From: Sinorhizobium meliloti
GTDB taxonomy: Bacteria > Pseudomonadota > Alphaproteobacteria > Rhizobiales > Rhizobiaceae
Assembly: GCF_035610345.1 (NCBI RefSeq)
Contig: NZ_CP141213.1
Span: 1,178,001 to 1,242,000, forward strand
Direction: 5' to 3'
Length of the DNA stretch: 64,000 nt
The stretch's first letter is position 1. Every line of letters starts with the position of its first letter. The notes beneath the pieces are model-generated. The model did no database searches. It saw only the letters and a list, made by a program, of their open reading frames with translations, and was not told where the DNA came from. Positions 63,808 through 64,000 of the stretch are shown here, in pieces. The translations under genes were made by a program, and so were the position numbers.

Positions 63808-64000
63808 ATGGACGAAACGCCAAAGGACAATGGACCGACGCGAAGGGCGGTGCTCGAGGGCGGTGCAGCCACGACCCTGCTCCTCATCGCCGGCCTGCCC
63901 GTCGGGCGTGCTGCTGCAACCGGTGCTGCTGGCGCACCGTCTACAGGCCCGCGGTCCACGCTGCCGGTGCTGCTCAACATCAATTCCAATGACGTCGCGG
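63808..64000 (+). CDS. Tat-exported protein, probably 2Fe-2S subunit of an aldehyde/xanthine dehydrogenase (3' truncated)
   Basis: 64 codons are visible up to the right edge. The N-terminus has a twin-arginine-like signal (TRRAVLEGGAATTLLLIAGL, ending near GRAAAT). It then reads STLPVLLNINSNDVA, which resembles the first beta-strand of PaoA/YagT-type ferredoxin subunits. The cluster Cys residues lie beyond the window, so the assignment is tentative. It follows an AraC regulator by 126 bp. Confidence 0.5.
   Translation, partial: MDETPKDNGPTRRAVLEGGAATTLLLIAGLPVGRAAATGAAGAPSTGPRSTLPVLLNINSNDVA

Overview
The window reads as part of a large secondary replicon (megaplasmid or chromid) of Sinorhizobium/Ensifer, closest in content to pSymB of S. 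meliloti. This rests on three things I recognise: an MsbA2-type exporter beside a class II fructose-bisphosphate aldolase, the complete galactoglucan (EPS II; wge-wgd-wggR-wgc-wga, formerly exp) cluster, and rhizobial intergenic palindromic repeats. Base composition is GC-rich except in the galactoglucan promoter regions. I found no rRNA, tRNA, transposase, integrase, CRISPR array or replication origin.

Layout. 1-2248: end of a family 2 glycosyltransferase gene and the exporter msbA2. 2423-3466: aldolase (minus). 4112-9411: an oligopeptide-type ABC importer operon (binding protein, two permeases, fused double ATPase) behind a sigma-54-like -24/-12 sequence. 9560-12720: a DctB/DctD-like two-component pair converging on that operon. 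12994-14629: ring-cleaving dioxygenase and carboxylesterase (MhqO/MhqD-like pair). 14717-15339: VapBC toxin-antitoxin module. 15343-21058: five tightly coupled minus-strand genes for a TetR-regulated YbhFSRG-type ABC-2 efflux system. 21187-21643: intergenic repeats. 21640-25631: OmpR-type two-component system divergent from an EptA-like phosphoethanolamine transferase. 25743-28769: a small unknown gene, a PPP-family phosphatase, a MITE-like repeat, a ParDE module and a HAD phosphatase. 28889-30478: an orphan Tat-exported peptide-binding protein.

30608-58028 is the galactoglucan locus. wgeH-G-F-E-D-C-B-A and wgdB-A run on the minus strand. wggR, wgcA and wgaA-B-D-E-F-G-H-I-J run on the plus strand. 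Glycosyltransferases (WgeB, WgeD, WgeG, WgcA, two-domain WgaB), two pyruvyltransferase-like proteins (WgaD, WgaE), dTDP-rhamnose enzymes (WgaG-J), a type I exporter (WgdA-WgdB) and its likely RTX cargo (WgeA) are visible, with the MarR-type activator WggR. Near-identical palindromes (CTTCAA, 3-bp spacer, TTGAAG) sit in exactly three places: upstream of wgeA, between wgdA and wggR, and upstream of wgaA. No polymerase or flippase is recognisable in the cluster.

58076-62485 is a run of small stress-type genes (CsbD-like, DUF2934, BON domain, an unknown protein, a Gln-rich DUF1236 protein, an AI-2E family permease). Two of them have a GGAAC-N18-TT sequence matching the promoter of the alphaproteobacterial general stress sigma factor (EcfG/RpoE2). 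The window ends with an AraC-type regulator and the start of a Tat-exported protein, probably an iron-sulfur subunit of an aldehyde/xanthine dehydrogenase.

Functional assignments are from reading translated sequence and family knowledge; no database search was run.
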